Notes: generated by a model not told the origin, from the letters alone. Counted from the stretch's first letter, positions 1 to 8,458 are shown. The stretch: DNA of 41,219 nucleotides from Acidobacteriota bacterium (GCA_018970175.1 JAGWWV010000018.1:1-41219); one strand, 5' to 3'. Program-made: numbers and translations.

Positions 1-53
1 TTCCACACCGAGAACCCTCGAGGGGAAGTCGAGCGTGGGTTGGGAGATGGGGT

Positions 54-67
54 TTACCCGCGGGTAA
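54..67. promoter_or_regulatory. Perfect 14-bp palindrome, likely regulator operator
   Basis: TTACCCGCGGGTAA is a perfect inverted repeat ending 9 bases before the ATG of the acyl-CoA dehydrogenase. Its position between promoter and start codon suits a repressor site. TetR-family fatty-acid regulators often bind palindromes of this size before acyl-CoA dehydrogenase genes; that assignment is inference, as no regulator gene is in the window. Confidence 0.45.
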
Positions 68-76
68 CTTGGGGGC

Positions 77-1291
77 ATGGCAGAGTTCTCCCTCAAACTC
101 AACGACGACCAGCTTCAAATCCAGGAATGGGTGCACACCTTTGCAAAAGATGTGATCCGCCCCGCTGCGCGCGAATGGGACGACCGCGAAGAGTTCCCGT
201 GGCCCGTCGTGCAGGAGGCCGCGAAGATCGGCCTGTACGGCTGGGAGTTCCTGATGAACGCCATGTCCGACCCGACCGGTCTCATGATGCCGGTCTCCAT
301 CGAAGAGTTGTTCTGGGGTGACGGTGGCATCGGCATGGCGATCATGGGGTCGGGCCTCGCCGCCGCGGGAATCGCCGGTAACGGCACACCCGATCAGATG
401 ATGGAGTGGGTGCCGCAGTGCTACGGCGACGCGAACGATGTGAAGCTCGGCGCTTTCTGCGTGAGCGAACCCGACGCAGGTTCCGACGTGTCGAGCCTGC
501 GCACGCGCGCGGTCTACGACGAAGCCACCGACGAATGGGTGCTGAACGGCACCAAGGCGTGGATCACCAACGGCGGTATCGCAAACGTGCACGTCGTCGT
601 TGCCGCGGTTGATCCCGCACTGAAGGGCCGCGGTCAGGCTTCGTTCGTCGTGCCGCCCGGAACCAAGGGTCTCAGTCAGGGCCAGAAGTACGAAAAGCAC
701 GGCATCAAGGCCAGCCACACCGCGGAAGTCGTTCTCGACGACGTGCGTATCCCGGGTCGTTGTCTCCTCGGCGGCAAGGAAAAGCTCGACGCAAAACTTG
801 CCCGCGCACGCGAGGCCGGTCGCACCGGTGAAGCGCAGCCCGCGATGAAGACCTTCGAAGCAACCCGTCCCGCCGTCGGTGCGCAGGCGCTCGGCATCGC
901 ACGTGGCGCATACGAAATAGCGCTCGAATACGCCAAGGAGCGCACGGCTTTCGGCAAGCCGATCATCATGAACCAGGCGATCGCCTTCAAGCTCGCCAAC
1001 ATGGTGACCGAGATCGACGCCGCGCGTTTGCTCATCTGGCGCGCCGCGTGGCTCGCGAAGAACGGTGGCTACAAGAACGCCGAAGGTTCGATGTCGAAGT
1101 ACTACGCGTCAGAGATGGCCGTGAAGGTCACCGAAGAAGCAATTCAGATTCTCGGCGGCTACGGCTACACCCGCGAGTACCACGTCGAGCGCATGCATCG
1201 TGACGCGAAGATTCACACCATTTTCGAGGGCACAAGCGAAATCCAGCAACTGGTGATCGCCCGCGCAATCGCCGGCATGCGTATCGAGTAG
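77..1291 (+). CDS. Acyl-CoA dehydrogenase
   Basis: A 404-residue FAD flavoprotein that would oxidise an acyl-CoA to the 2-enoyl-CoA, passing electrons to electron-transfer flavoprotein. The length is normal for the family. Visible motifs are CVSEPDAGSD in the middle beta domain, the following ITNGG segment, AFGKPI in the C-terminal helical domain, and the C-terminal IFEGTSEIQ signature. The latter carries Glu384 at the usual catalytic-base position of medium/short-chain enzymes. The ATG at 77 follows a G-rich stretch (TTGGGGGC) acting as ribosome binding site. It stands alone, and its 3' end faces the convergent reductase gene. The palindrome at 54-67 suggests repressor control. Chain-length specificity cannot be read from the sequence. 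Confidence 0.95.
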   Translation: MAEFSLKLNDDQLQIQEWVHTFAKDVIRPAAREWDDREEFPWPVVQEAAKIGLYGWEFLMNAMSDPTGLMMPVSIEELFWGDGGIGMAIMGSGLAAAGIAGNGTPDQMMEWVPQCYGDANDVKLGAFCVSEPDAGSDVSSLRTRAVYDEATDEWVLNGTKAWITNGGIANVHVVVAAVDPALKGRGQASFVVPPGTKGLSQGQKYEKHGIKASHTAEVVLDDVRIPGRCLLGGKEKLDAKLARAREAGRTGEAQPAMKTFEATRPAVGAQALGIARGAYEIALEYAKERTAFGKPIIMNQAIAFKLANMVTEIDAARLLIWRAAWLAKNGGYKNAEGSMSKYYASEMAVKVTEEAIQILGGYGYTREYHVERMHRDAKIHTIFEGTSEIQQLVIARAIAGMRIE

Positions 1292-1300
1292 AGCAACGAC

Positions 1301-1360
1301 GCGGCTACGCCGTGTTTATTGCGGCTACGCCGTGTTCAATGCGACTACGCCGTGGCGCGA
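1301..1360. repeat. Three 20-bp tandem repeats with small hairpins
   Basis: Three consecutive 20-base units begin GCGGCTACGCCGTG (1301-1320, 1321-1340) or GCGACTACGCCGTG (1341-1360). The first two contain the inverted repeat CGGC-TAC-GCCG. The array lies between two convergent genes, and the third copy contains the reductase stop codon (TAG on the minus strand, 1345-1347). There is no T-tract, so it is not a classical intrinsic terminator. Confidence 0.75.
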
Positions 1361-2559
1361 GTGCGACGCAAGAGCGGATCGGCAACTCGTAGCGTTTTGT
1401 CAGCCAGTCGCATGACTCGACCGGCGGCACCTGGTGTGCTCGAGTCGATGAGGTTTCCCATGACGGCCAGGGTGATGTCGGCCGCGGCCTGGGTACCCAC
1501 GGCGATGCGCAAACCGGGGCGCAACAACCACGGGTGTCCGATGATGAAGCTGAAGCGGCGGCCGGTGCGCAGGAACGAGTCGAACCGTTCACCGACTTGT
1601 TGGTCGTACGAGGTCGATGCGGTGGCGGGGTCATCGATGAAGCACTTCACGGCGAGCGCTCCCGATTCGAGCGCGTAGTCGATTCCCTCGCCGTTCATCG
1701 GGTTCACGAAACCCGCGGCATCGCCGATTGCGACCCATCCCGGGCCATGGCGACGGACGCAGCTCATGGGAAGGCGCCAGGCGCGGGGCTTGTCGACGTA
1801 TTCACCGAGCGACCACGAGTCGCGAACGATCGAGGCGTACTGGTCGAGCAGTGTGTTCAAGTTGAGTTTCTTGAAGCCCTTCATGGTGCTGAGTGCACCA
1901 ACTCCGATGTTGACCGTTCCGTCTCCGGCGGGGAACATCCATCCGTACCCGGGGATCGGCGTGCCGTGCTCGTCGCGCAGACTGAGGCACGCCTCGAGAT
2001 GACGCTCGGCGTGGCGGGGCGTCGGCGCGTACGCACGAATGGCCAGGCCGAAGGTTTCGTCGGGATCCCGAACCGCGCCGAGCATCTTGGCTGCAGCACC
2101 TTGGGCTCCGGTCGCCATGATCACGAGGGATGAACGCAGCACTTCGCCATTGACCGTGATGCCCACGACTCTTTCATCCTCGATGGCGGGAAGTGCCTCG
2201 GCGTCGAAACGAACGTCGGCGCCTGCGGCCATGGCCACGTCGAGAAGGTGATTGTCGAACCGTTGTCGGGGCCACACCGCTCCATGGTTGGGAAAACGAT
2301 TGGTTGTGGGCCAGGCCAGTTCGCGCTGCTTCTTGCCGGCGATCATTCGCAGTCCATCGATGCGATGAGCAACGGAATGGTCGATGCCCAGTTCGTTCAG
2401 CGCCCCGATGGCACGCGGCGTCAGTCCGTCGCCGCACACCTTGTCGCGGCCGTAAGGTCCCTTTTCGCACAACACCACCCGAAGACCGGCCCGCGCCGCT
2501 GAAATCGCCGCGGCTGAGCCGCCGGGGCCGCCCCCGATGATGGTGATGTCGCACTGCAT
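1345..2559 (-). CDS. Geranylgeranyl reductase family FAD-dependent oxidoreductase
   Basis: A 404-residue flavoprotein of the geranylgeranyl reductase/FixC type. These enzymes reduce isoprenoid side-chain double bonds; in actinobacteria the relatives usually act on menaquinone or polyprenyl lipids. The N-terminus has the dinucleotide-binding motif GGGPGGSAAA. A central region reads GWMFPAGDGTVNIGVG, and a second FAD motif is GDAAGFVNPMNGEGIDYALESG-like around residue 280, where the GD contacts the FAD ribityl chain. It is transcribed alone towards the acyl-CoA dehydrogenase, and its last codons lie inside the 20-bp repeat array. The exact substrate is unknown; no other quinone genes are nearby. 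Confidence 0.88.
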   Translation of the reverse strand: MQCDITIIGGGPGGSAAAISAARAGLRVVLCEKGPYGRDKVCGDGLTPRAIGALNELGIDHSVAHRIDGLRMIAGKKQRELAWPTTNRFPNHGAVWPRQRFDNHLLDVAMAAGADVRFDAEALPAIEDERVVGITVNGEVLRSSLVIMATGAQGAAAKMLGAVRDPDETFGLAIRAYAPTPRHAERHLEACLSLRDEHGTPIPGYGWMFPAGDGTVNIGVGALSTMKGFKKLNLNTLLDQYASIVRDSWSLGEYVDKPRAWRLPMSCVRRHGPGWVAIGDAAGFVNPMNGEGIDYALESGALAVKCFIDDPATASTSYDQQVGERFDSFLRTGRRFSFIIGHPWLLRPGLRIAVGTQAAADITLAVMGNLIDSSTPGAAGRVMRLADKTLRVADPLLRRTRATA

Positions 2560-2686
2560 GGTTCGAGCCTGTCACGCCCGTTTCTCATTTGCCAAGGTTG
2601 GCGCCCGTCTCTGCCTGTGCACTCGTCACATCCCAATTCGCATTGAGCCAGCGGGAGGAACTCGCTGGGAGTATGGCGCCTCGAGA

Positions 2687-3616
2687 ATGTCGAGCGGTCT
2701 GCCGCACAGCACTCTCCGCGTGTCGTCTGCACTGACAACCAAAAAGATGACTGGTAACTTCGCTTGGGTGTATCGGTCAATTCTGCAGTCGTCGGGCATC
2801 GTCCGATTTTTGATTTCGTTCGTGCCATGCGTTGTCATCGCCGCTATTTTTTCTCTGAGGTCGCGGAAATGGAACGCGGAGTCACGTGCAGACGACAGTC
2901 TCATGACTGCGGCGATTCGTTTTGTTGGTGCTGCATTCATCTTCATTGGCTCGTTCGCCAACGTCACCGCATGGCAGGGCGCGGGGTCGGCCACGGCAAA
3001 CCTGAAAAGCGAACTGTCGTCGCTGTCGGCACTTGCCGAATCGATCCTCGACTACGAGCAAGACGCGACTCTCCAGGGGGCTCTAACCAAGATCACGACG
3101 TACGTCGAAACCATTCGCGATACCGAATTGTCGAAGAATGGAATCAAGGGGTTCAACCAAGATTCCGGATCACTCGAGCGTAAGCAACGGGTCAAGAACT
3201 CTGCCCTCAATGCGCCAGCGGTGATCAAGCGTGACTCAGCCGAGCAACAAGCACTCGACATTCGCAGCGCAGTCATCGCAATCGAAGAGGCTGACATTGT
3301 CTCTGAGCGTGACCTGAATCGAATGCTGAGTCAGGTCGACGACTTTCAGGTTGCTCGGCGAAATCGTCTGTCATCTACATGGCCCTTGGTGCCGGAAGTC
3401 GTCGTAGCAACATTCGTCGTCATCACGGTGGCATTGCTCATCTTGATCGGGTTGTATCCCGGTGGGCCCAGACGAGGTTTGAAGTGGTTGCAAGTTGGAA
3501 CATCCGTCGCAGTGGTCACCGGCATGTGGTTTGCGGTTCTCTCGACCCAGGACGTCAGTGTCGAAACTCCGCGGGTCGGTCTCCCCATCGAAGGGTTCCT
3601 CAGCCGTTACAAATAG
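2687..3616 (+). CDS. Four-segment membrane protein, DUF4239-like topology
   Basis: I do not recognise this protein firmly. It has two hydrophobic segments near the N-terminus (FLISFVPCVVIAAIFSL and AAIRFVGAAFIFIGSF). A polar region of about 150 residues rich in Glu, Asp, Ser and Lys follows, then two more segments near the C-terminus (VVVATFVVITVALLILIGL and VGTSVAVVTGMWFAVL). A 2+2 arrangement around a cytosolic helical middle resembles the bestrophin-like DUF4239 family. The start is uncertain: ATG 2687 is used, ATG 2747 is as likely, and an upstream frame reaches 2537 but would overlap the divergent reductase start. Codon choice is less G/C-biased than its neighbours. It converges on the ABC exporter genes. 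Confidence 0.6.
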   Translation: MSSGLPHSTLRVSSALTTKKMTGNFAWVYRSILQSSGIVRFLISFVPCVVIAAIFSLRSRKWNAESRADDSLMTAAIRFVGAAFIFIGSFANVTAWQGAGSATANLKSELSSLSALAESILDYEQDATLQGALTKITTYVETIRDTELSKNGIKGFNQDSGSLERKQRVKNSALNAPAVIKRDSAEQQALDIRSAVIAIEEADIVSERDLNRMLSQVDDFQVARRNRLSSTWPLVPEVVVATFVVITVALLILIGLYPGGPRRGLKWLQVGTSVAVVTGMWFAVLSTQDVSVETPRVGLPIEGFLSRYK

Positions 3617-3657
3617 GCCGGACTGCGGTTCGAGGTCGGCGACCCACTTGAAATCAA

Positions 3658-4449
3658 TCAGCGCTTGTCGGTGCGCTGATACAAGCGGGTTGCGATCGGT
3701 GCGAACACCACGATCAACAAGACCGCCCATGCGAGGGAGTAGAGCATCGCGTTCTGCAGCGGCCATGAAGTTGGCTCGGGTGTTCCGGCGGGCAGGTTCC
3801 CGAACCGTACGCGCACCGCATGCGTCAGCGTCGACACCGGGTTCCACTCGGCGACCGTCCGCAGAATGCCGGGCAGGTTGTCGGACGGGACGAAGGTGTT
3901 CGCGATGAACGTCAACGGGAACAGCACGATGAACGTCGCATTGTTCACGACTTCGGGTGTCGGCACCATCAGGCCAAGGCACGCCATCACCCACGAGAAC
4001 GAGTACGAGAAAAACAACAGCAACATGTAGGCCGCGACGGCATCGAGAACTGATCCGCGGATTCGCCAGCCAACCGCCAGACCGGCGAGCGACATGATGA
4101 CGACCGACAGTCCGTTGTAGACGACGTCACTCGCGGTGCGTCCGGCGACGACCGCCGACCGTGCCATGGGCAGCGAGCGAAAACGGTTGATGAGACCCTT
4201 CTGGACATCTTCGGCGAGACCCGAGGCGGTGAAGGTGGCGCCGAAGACGACGGTCTGGGCGAAGATGCCCGCGATGAGGAACTCGCGGTAGCTGCCACCG
4301 GGAATGTCGATCGATCCTCCGAAGACGTACGCAAAGAGCAACACGAACATCAACGGCTGCACGAGGACGAAGACCATCACCTCGGGAACACGGCGGATCC
4401 GGATCATGTTCCGTCGGGCAATGGTCGCGGCATCACGCAACATGGTCAT
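3658..4449 (-). CDS. ABC-2 type multidrug exporter permease (DrrB-like)
   Basis: A 263-residue integral membrane protein with about six hydrophobic segments. It starts with a cytosolic stretch (LRDAATIARRNMIRIRRVPEV) typical of DrrB/ABC-2 permeases. The conserved region around VFGGSIDIPGGSYREFLIAGIFAQTV and the later NNATFIVLFPLTFIANTFV are family hallmarks. It would pair with the ATPase encoded immediately upstream on the same strand; the two genes overlap by ATGA (4446-4449), so they are translationally coupled. DrrAB-type exporters extrude drugs or lipids. The cargo is not evident. The operon is divergent from the arsenate operon. Confidence 0.9.
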   Translation of the reverse strand: MTMLRDAATIARRNMIRIRRVPEVMVFVLVQPLMFVLLFAYVFGGSIDIPGGSYREFLIAGIFAQTVVFGATFTASGLAEDVQKGLINRFRSLPMARSAVVAGRTASDVVYNGLSVVIMSLAGLAVGWRIRGSVLDAVAAYMLLLFFSYSFSWVMACLGLMVPTPEVVNNATFIVLFPLTFIANTFVPSDNLPGILRTVAEWNPVSTLTHAVRVRFGNLPAGTPEPTSWPLQNAMLYSLAWAVLLIVVFAPIATRLYQRTDKR

Positions 4450-5432
4450 GACGCGACCTCTTCCTGTGCGCTGTGACCTGTGAGTTCCATGAACACGTCG
4501 TCGAGAGTGGGTCGACGCAGGCCAATGTCGACCACGTCGACTCCGTTGGACTTCAGGTTCGTGAGCACAGATGCCAGCGCACCGACTCCGCTTGCGACCG
4601 GCACCGACACGAGGGATTCGTCGGTGACGATGCGTACCGCGCCCACCGCGACCGAGGCCACGATGGACTCAACCTGCGGAATATCTTCGGGACGCGCGAG
4701 GTGAACGTCGAGATGTTCGCCACCGACGTGGCGCTTCAGTTCCTGTGACGTGCCACGGGCGATGGCGCGACCATGGTCGATGACGACGATTTCGTTGGCC
4801 AGTTGGTCGGCTTCTTCGAGGTACTGGGTGGTGAGCACGACCGTCGTTCCGCCCGCCACGCGGTCCCGAATGGTGTCCCACAGTTCGCCACGGCTGCGCG
4901 GGTCGAGACCGGTCGTCGGCTCGTCGAGGAAGAGGACCGGCGGGTCGGCGAGCAGTGCACCGGCGAGATCGATCCGCCGCCGCATACCACCGGAGAACGT
5001 CTTGAGCGGACGATTCGCCGAGTCGGTCAGGCGAAACTGCTCGATGAGATCAGTTGCACGCCGCCGTGATTCGCGCCGGCGCATTCCGTAGAGGCAACCG
5101 ATCATTTCAAGGTTCTCGATGGCGGTGAGGTGTTCGTCGACCGCGGCGTACTGGCCCGACAGGCCGATGAGCGAGCGAACACCTTGGGGCTCGTTCGCCA
5201 CGTCGACACCCGCGACACGTGCCCACCCTGCGTCGGGTTTGATGAGGGTCGTCAGAACCGAGACCGCGGTGGTCTTTCCGGCGCCGTTCGGACCCAGCAG
5301 TCCGAGCACCGTCCCGGCGGGAACAGCGAGATCGAGGCCATCGAGCGCGGTGACCTCGCCGTACTTCTTCACGATCGCGCTTGCCTCGACCGCAAGTCCG
5401 TCGAAGCGAGGCTTTTCAGGAGCCACTGTCAC
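4446..5432 (-). CDS. ABC exporter ATP-binding protein (DrrA-like)
   Basis: A 328-residue ATPase with Walker A GPNGAGKTTAVS, ABC signature SGGMRRRIDLAGAL and Walker B VLFLDEPTTGLD, followed by the switch region with TTQYLEEADQLA. The C-terminal extension of about 80 residues ends RRPTLDDVFMELTGH, the usual tail of daunorubicin-resistance (DrrA) family ATPases. It energises the downstream DrrB-like permease. The ATG lies 98 bases from the GTG of the divergent ArsR fusion. The intervening bases hold a PHO-box-like repeat and an ArsR-like inverted repeat, so the exporter could share that control; this is inference. Confidence 0.93.
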   Translation of the reverse strand: MTVAPEKPRFDGLAVEASAIVKKYGEVTALDGLDLAVPAGTVLGLLGPNGAGKTTAVSVLTTLIKPDAGWARVAGVDVANEPQGVRSLIGLSGQYAAVDEHLTAIENLEMIGCLYGMRRRESRRRATDLIEQFRLTDSANRPLKTFSGGMRRRIDLAGALLADPPVLFLDEPTTGLDPRSRGELWDTIRDRVAGGTTVVLTTQYLEEADQLANEIVVIDHGRAIARGTSQELKRHVGGEHLDVHLARPEDIPQVESIVASVAVGAVRIVTDESLVSVPVASGVGALASVLTNLKSNGVDVVDIGLRRPTLDDVFMELTGHSAQEEVAS

Positions 5433-5468
5433 GACGCGAGCCTACCGATCAGGGCGATGGGCGAAGGA

Positions 5469-5486
5469 GTTCACCACAAGTTCACG
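5469..5486 (+). promoter_or_regulatory. PHO-box-like direct repeat upstream of the arsenate operon
   Basis: GTTCACC at 5469-5475 and GTTCACG at 5480-5486 are direct repeats with an 11-base period, matching the described Streptomyces PhoP box (GTTCACC N4 GTTCACC). It lies about 16-20 bases before an AT-rich -10-like stretch (AATATCTC, 5503-5510), so it sits where an activator would replace the -35 element. PhoP regulation is inference from this match. Confidence 0.55.
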
Positions 5487-5507
5487 GCGGATCTCTTGAA
5501 AAAATAT

Positions 5508-5523
5508 CTCAATCGTGTTTGAG
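5508..5523. promoter_or_regulatory. ArsR-type operator candidate
   Basis: CTCAA-TCGTGT-TTGAG is a perfect 5+6+5 inverted repeat just before, and overlapping, the possible starts of the ArsR fusion (TTG 5519, GTG 5531). An additional TTGA at 5496 makes TTGA/TCAA half-sites alternate. ArsR/SmtB regulators bind imperfect palindromes with similar TTGA/TCAA arms overlapping the promoter, so autorepression is likely. Confidence 0.55.
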
Positions 5524-5530
5524 TAATCGC

Positions 5531-6220
5531 GTGGTGCGAAATTCCTTGCAGAAACGAGCTCAATTGCACGCCGCGCTCGGCGATCAGACGCGTTTGGCGA
5601 TTGCCGAGGAGCTTCGGGTGAGTGATCGCTCGCCCAAGGAACTGATGGAGCTGATCAACGTCAAGTCGAACCTGCTTGCCCATCACCTTGATGTTCTCGA
5701 AGAAGCAGGCGCAATCGGGCGGTCACCCTCCGCGGGCGATGCGCGTCGACGCTACGTGCGGCTCACATCGGCGGCGGGAAGATTGCTGGGTACGCCGCCC
5801 GGTGCGCCGATTCGCGACGTGTTGTTTCTCTGTACGCGCAACTCCGCACGATCGCAGTTGGCCGCGGCGTTGTGGAAGTCGCGCACGGGACACGTGGCGC
5901 GTTCCGCCGGAACAAAACCCGCAGCAGCCGTCAACCCCGCCGCCGTGGTGGCCGCCGAACGTGTGGGTCTCTCGCTCGACGGGGCGGTGCCCTCCGCGAT
6001 TGGTCGTGTGGGGCGTGGGGTGCAGGTGATCACGGTGTGCGACCTCGTCCACGAGGAACTCGACGCACCCGTGACGTGGTGGCACTGGTCGATCGCGGCG
6101 CCGTCGGGCTCGGGTCGTGCACAGGCCTACCACGCGGTGGTCGACGAATTGAACACCCGCATGACGCAACTCGGCATTCCGCCGAGTCGCGGTGCAAAAG
6201 GAAAGGACGCGGAGCAATGA
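5531..6220 (+). CDS. ArsR HTH regulator fused to arsenate reductase/LMW phosphatase-like domain
   Basis: From GTG 5531 this is 229 residues. Residues about 5-85 form an ArsR-type winged helix ([18 protein letters not shown], recognition helix near [15 protein letters not shown], wing RRRYVRLT) with no cysteines, so the usual As(III) thiol site is absent. Residues about 95-225 form a low-molecular-weight phosphatase/ArsC domain: P-loop CTRNSAR (Cys101 to Arg107), NPAAV, and VCDL with Cys170. Where ArsC homologues have an Asp-Pro general acid, this protein reads HWSIAAP (Ala189-Ala190). The second redox cysteine is also not visible. Catalysis may be lost and the domain may sense oxyanions. It overlaps the GAPDH gene by ATGA. 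TTG 5519 is an alternative start. Confidence 0.85.
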   Translation: MVRNSLQKRAQLHAALGDQTRLAIAEELRVSDRSPKELMELINVKSNLLAHHLDVLEEAGAIGRSPSAGDARRRYVRLTSAAGRLLGTPPGAPIRDVLFLCTRNSARSQLAAALWKSRTGHVARSAGTKPAAAVNPAAVVAAERVGLSLDGAVPSAIGRVGRGVQVITVCDLVHEELDAPVTWWHWSIAAPSGSGRAQAYHAVVDELNTRMTQLGIPPSRGAKGKDAEQ

Positions 6221-7227
6221 CCGTGCGCATCGGAATCAATGGCTTTGGACGGATCGGCCGCCTCGCGGCGCGCGCTCTTCAGCACCGTCTCGGAGTCGAA
6301 GTCGTTCATGTGAACGAGGTGAAAGGTGGCGTGGAATCGGCGGCACATCTTCTCGAGTTCGACACCGTGCATGGTCGCTATCGCGGTTCGGTGACCGTCG
6401 CGGATGGGGGACTGGCGATCGACGGGCGTCGGGTTGGCTTCTCTGAGCATTCCCGGCCCGCCGACATTCCGTGGGGTGAGTTGGGTGTCGACGTGGTGAT
6501 CGAGTCCTCGGGCAAGTTCAAGACGGTCGAGGATCTGGAGCCGCATCTTGCAAACGGTGCGACGAAGGTTGTCGTCGCCTGTCCGGTGAAAAGCGAAGGT
6601 GTCTTGAACATCGTGATGGGATGCAACGACCATCTCTACGACTCGGCCCTGCACCCGATCGTCACTGCGGCCTCCTGCACGACCAACTGCCTCGCCCCGA
6701 TCGTGAAGGTGCTGCACGAGGGCATCGGCATCGAGCGCGGCGCAATCACGACGGTCCATGACGTCACGAACACGCAGGTCATCGTCGACGCGCCACACAA
6801 GGACCTGCGACGCGCACGTTCGGCGCTCAACTCCCTCGTGCCCACCTCGACTGGTTCGGCGACGGCGATCACCATGATTTACCCCGAGCTGAAGGGAAAA
6901 CTGAACGGAATCGCCGTTCGCGTACCGCTTCTCAACGCCTCGTTGACCGACTGCGTCTTCACGATGTCGCGCAACGTCACCGTGGAGGAAGTGAACGGCA
7001 TGCTCGAGGCCGCCGCCCGCGGGCCACTCCGCGGAATCCTGGGGTTCGAGTCGAAGCCGCTGGTGTCGGCCGACTTTGTCAATGACACGCGGTCGGGAAT
7101 CATCGACGGGCCATCGACGATGATCATCGACGGGAGCATGGTGAAGGTGCTGGCGTGGTACGACAACGAGATGGGTTATGCGCATCGCATGGCCGAGCTC
7201 GTCATCAAGGTCGGCGCCGACTTGTGA
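6217..7227 (+). CDS. ArsJ-associated glyceraldehyde-3-phosphate dehydrogenase
   Basis: A 336-residue GAPDH. Established knowledge: ArsJ-linked GAPDHs use arsenate in place of phosphate to form the unstable 1-arseno-3-phosphoglycerate, which ArsJ exports, giving arsenate resistance without reduction. Visible features are the N-terminal NAD fold ([18 protein letters not shown]), catalytic [10 protein letters not shown] with Cys154, and the activating His181 in TTVHDVTN (glycolytic enzymes usually read TVHAYT). The substrate region [21 protein letters not shown] and the C-terminal [12 protein letters not shown] are also present. The start overlaps the regulator stop, and the stop overlaps the arsJ start, so three genes form one coupled operon. 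Its operon context, more than sequence alone, separates it from glycolytic GAPDH. Confidence 0.92.
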   Translation: MTVRIGINGFGRIGRLAARALQHRLGVEVVHVNEVKGGVESAAHLLEFDTVHGRYRGSVTVADGGLAIDGRRVGFSEHSRPADIPWGELGVDVVIESSGKFKTVEDLEPHLANGATKVVVACPVKSEGVLNIVMGCNDHLYDSALHPIVTAASCTTNCLAPIVKVLHEGIGIERGAITTVHDVTNTQVIVDAPHKDLRRARSALNSLVPTSTGSATAITMIYPELKGKLNGIAVRVPLLNASLTDCVFTMSRNVTVEEVNGMLEAAARGPLRGILGFESKPLVSADFVNDTRSGIIDGPSTMIIDGSMVKVLAWYDNEMGYAHRMAELVIKVGADL

Positions 7228-8456
7228 AACTGCGCAACTACGTCCTCGTCACTGCGGGTTACTGGGCGTTCACTCTCACCGACGGCGCCTTGCGGATGCT
7301 GGTCCTGCTGCATTTCAACGAGCTGGGGTATTCGGCGGTCTCCATCGCCTTTCTGTTTCTCGCCTACGAGTTCATGGGGATCCTCACGAATCTTCTCGGT
7401 GGCTGGGTCGGTTCACGTCGCGGACTGAACCGCACACTCGTTGCGGGGCTCGTCCTGCAGATCGTGGCTCTGCTGGCTTTGTCGGCGGAATCGAGTAGTT
7501 GGGAGCGGTGGCTCTCGGTTGCGTTCGTGATGGCGATGCAGGCGCTGTCGGGTGTCGCCAAGGATCTGACGAAAATGAGTTCGAAGAGCGCGGTGAAGAC
7601 TGTTGCCGGCGACGGGTCACTCTTCCGCCTGGTCGCGATTCTCACAGGTTCAAAGAACGCGCTGAAAGGCGTCGGCTTCTTTCTCGGGGCCGTGTTGCTC
7701 GCGTGGTTGGGGTACGACGGTGCGTTGTGGGTGATGAGTGCGGTTCTGGCGCTCGTCGTGGTGGTTCTCATCGTCTTCCTGAACGAGGACATCGGGAAGT
7801 CGAAAAAGAAGGCTCCCTTGCGGTCGGTGCTGTCGAAGTCGTCGGCAATCAACCGACTGTCGGTTGCCCGGTTCTTCCTTTTCGGTTCGAGAGACATTTG
7901 GTTCGTCGTTGCCCTGCCGGTGTTTCTGGCCGACGTGCTTGGTTGGTCGCACTACACGGTTGGCGGTTTCCTCGCCGTGTGGGTGATCGGTTACGGCATC
8001 GTTCAATCGTCGGCGCCGCGAATTCTCACCTTGCGTCAGACAGAGATCGACGAGGTGCGCGCCGCGCAGCAGTGGGCCTTCGTTCTGGCCGTCGTGGCGG
8101 CGGTCATCGCGACGCTGGTGGGCCTCGACATCGCGGTCGAAGTCGCCATCGTGGCCGGATTGATCGTGTTCGGGGTGGTGTTCGCGATGAACTCGTCGTT
8201 GCATTCGTACCTCGTTCTTGCATTTTCCGATGACGACGAGGTCGCGCTCGACGTCGGTTTCTATTACTCGGCAAACGCCGCAGGCCGTCTCGTCGGCACC
8301 CTCTTGTCCGGGTTGTTGTATCTGTGGGGCGGGTTGCCATTGGCCATGTGGGGCGCGACTGCTTTCGTCGTGCTCACCGCTCTCTTCGCGCTGCGGCTCC
8401 CGCCCAAACCTGCCAACGTGCGGGTTTCGTTGGCCGAAGTCGACGGAGGTGACTGA
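7224..8456 (+). CDS. arsJ: ArsJ organoarsenical (1-arseno-3-phosphoglycerate) efflux MFS transporter
   Basis: A 410-residue MFS permease with about 11-12 hydrophobic segments. The N-terminus [20 protein letters not shown] with [22 protein letters not shown] is characteristic of ArsJ. Later segments include [21 protein letters not shown] and [22 protein letters not shown]. The start is GTG 7224, overlapping the GAPDH stop (GTGA); longer upstream readings are antisense-like and unnecessary. ArsJ exports the arseno-phosphoglycerate made by the GAPDH, and the compound hydrolyses outside to arsenate. No arsB, acr3 or separate arsC is present here, so this is a self-contained As(V) efflux operon. 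Confidence 0.94.
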   Translation: MKLRNYVLVTAGYWAFTLTDGALRMLVLLHFNELGYSAVSIAFLFLAYEFMGILTNLLGGWVGSRRGLNRTLVAGLVLQIVALLALSAESSSWERWLSVAFVMAMQALSGVAKDLTKMSSKSAVKTVAGDGSLFRLVAILTGSKNALKGVGFFLGAVLLAWLGYDGALWVMSAVLALVVVVLIVFLNEDIGKSKKKAPLRSVLSKSSAINRLSVARFFLFGSRDIWFVVALPVFLADVLGWSHYTVGGFLAVWVIGYGIVQSSAPRILTLRQTEIDEVRAAQQWAFVLAVVAAVIATLVGLDIAVEVAIVAGLIVFGVVFAMNSSLHSYLVLAFSDDDEVALDVGFYYSANAAGRLVGTLLSGLLYLWGGLPLAMWGATAFVVLTALFALRLPPKPANVRVSLAEVDGGD

Positions 8457-8458
8457 TA

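Noticed and set aside
6127-7185. 352-codon minus-strand frame
   Set aside because: It is antisense to the ArsJ-associated GAPDH, with low-complexity composition typical of a shadow frame.
7155-7223. Longer N-terminus for ArsJ
   Set aside because: The extra residues are read from the GAPDH 3' end in another frame; the ArsJ family begins at LRNYVLV, matching GTG 7224.
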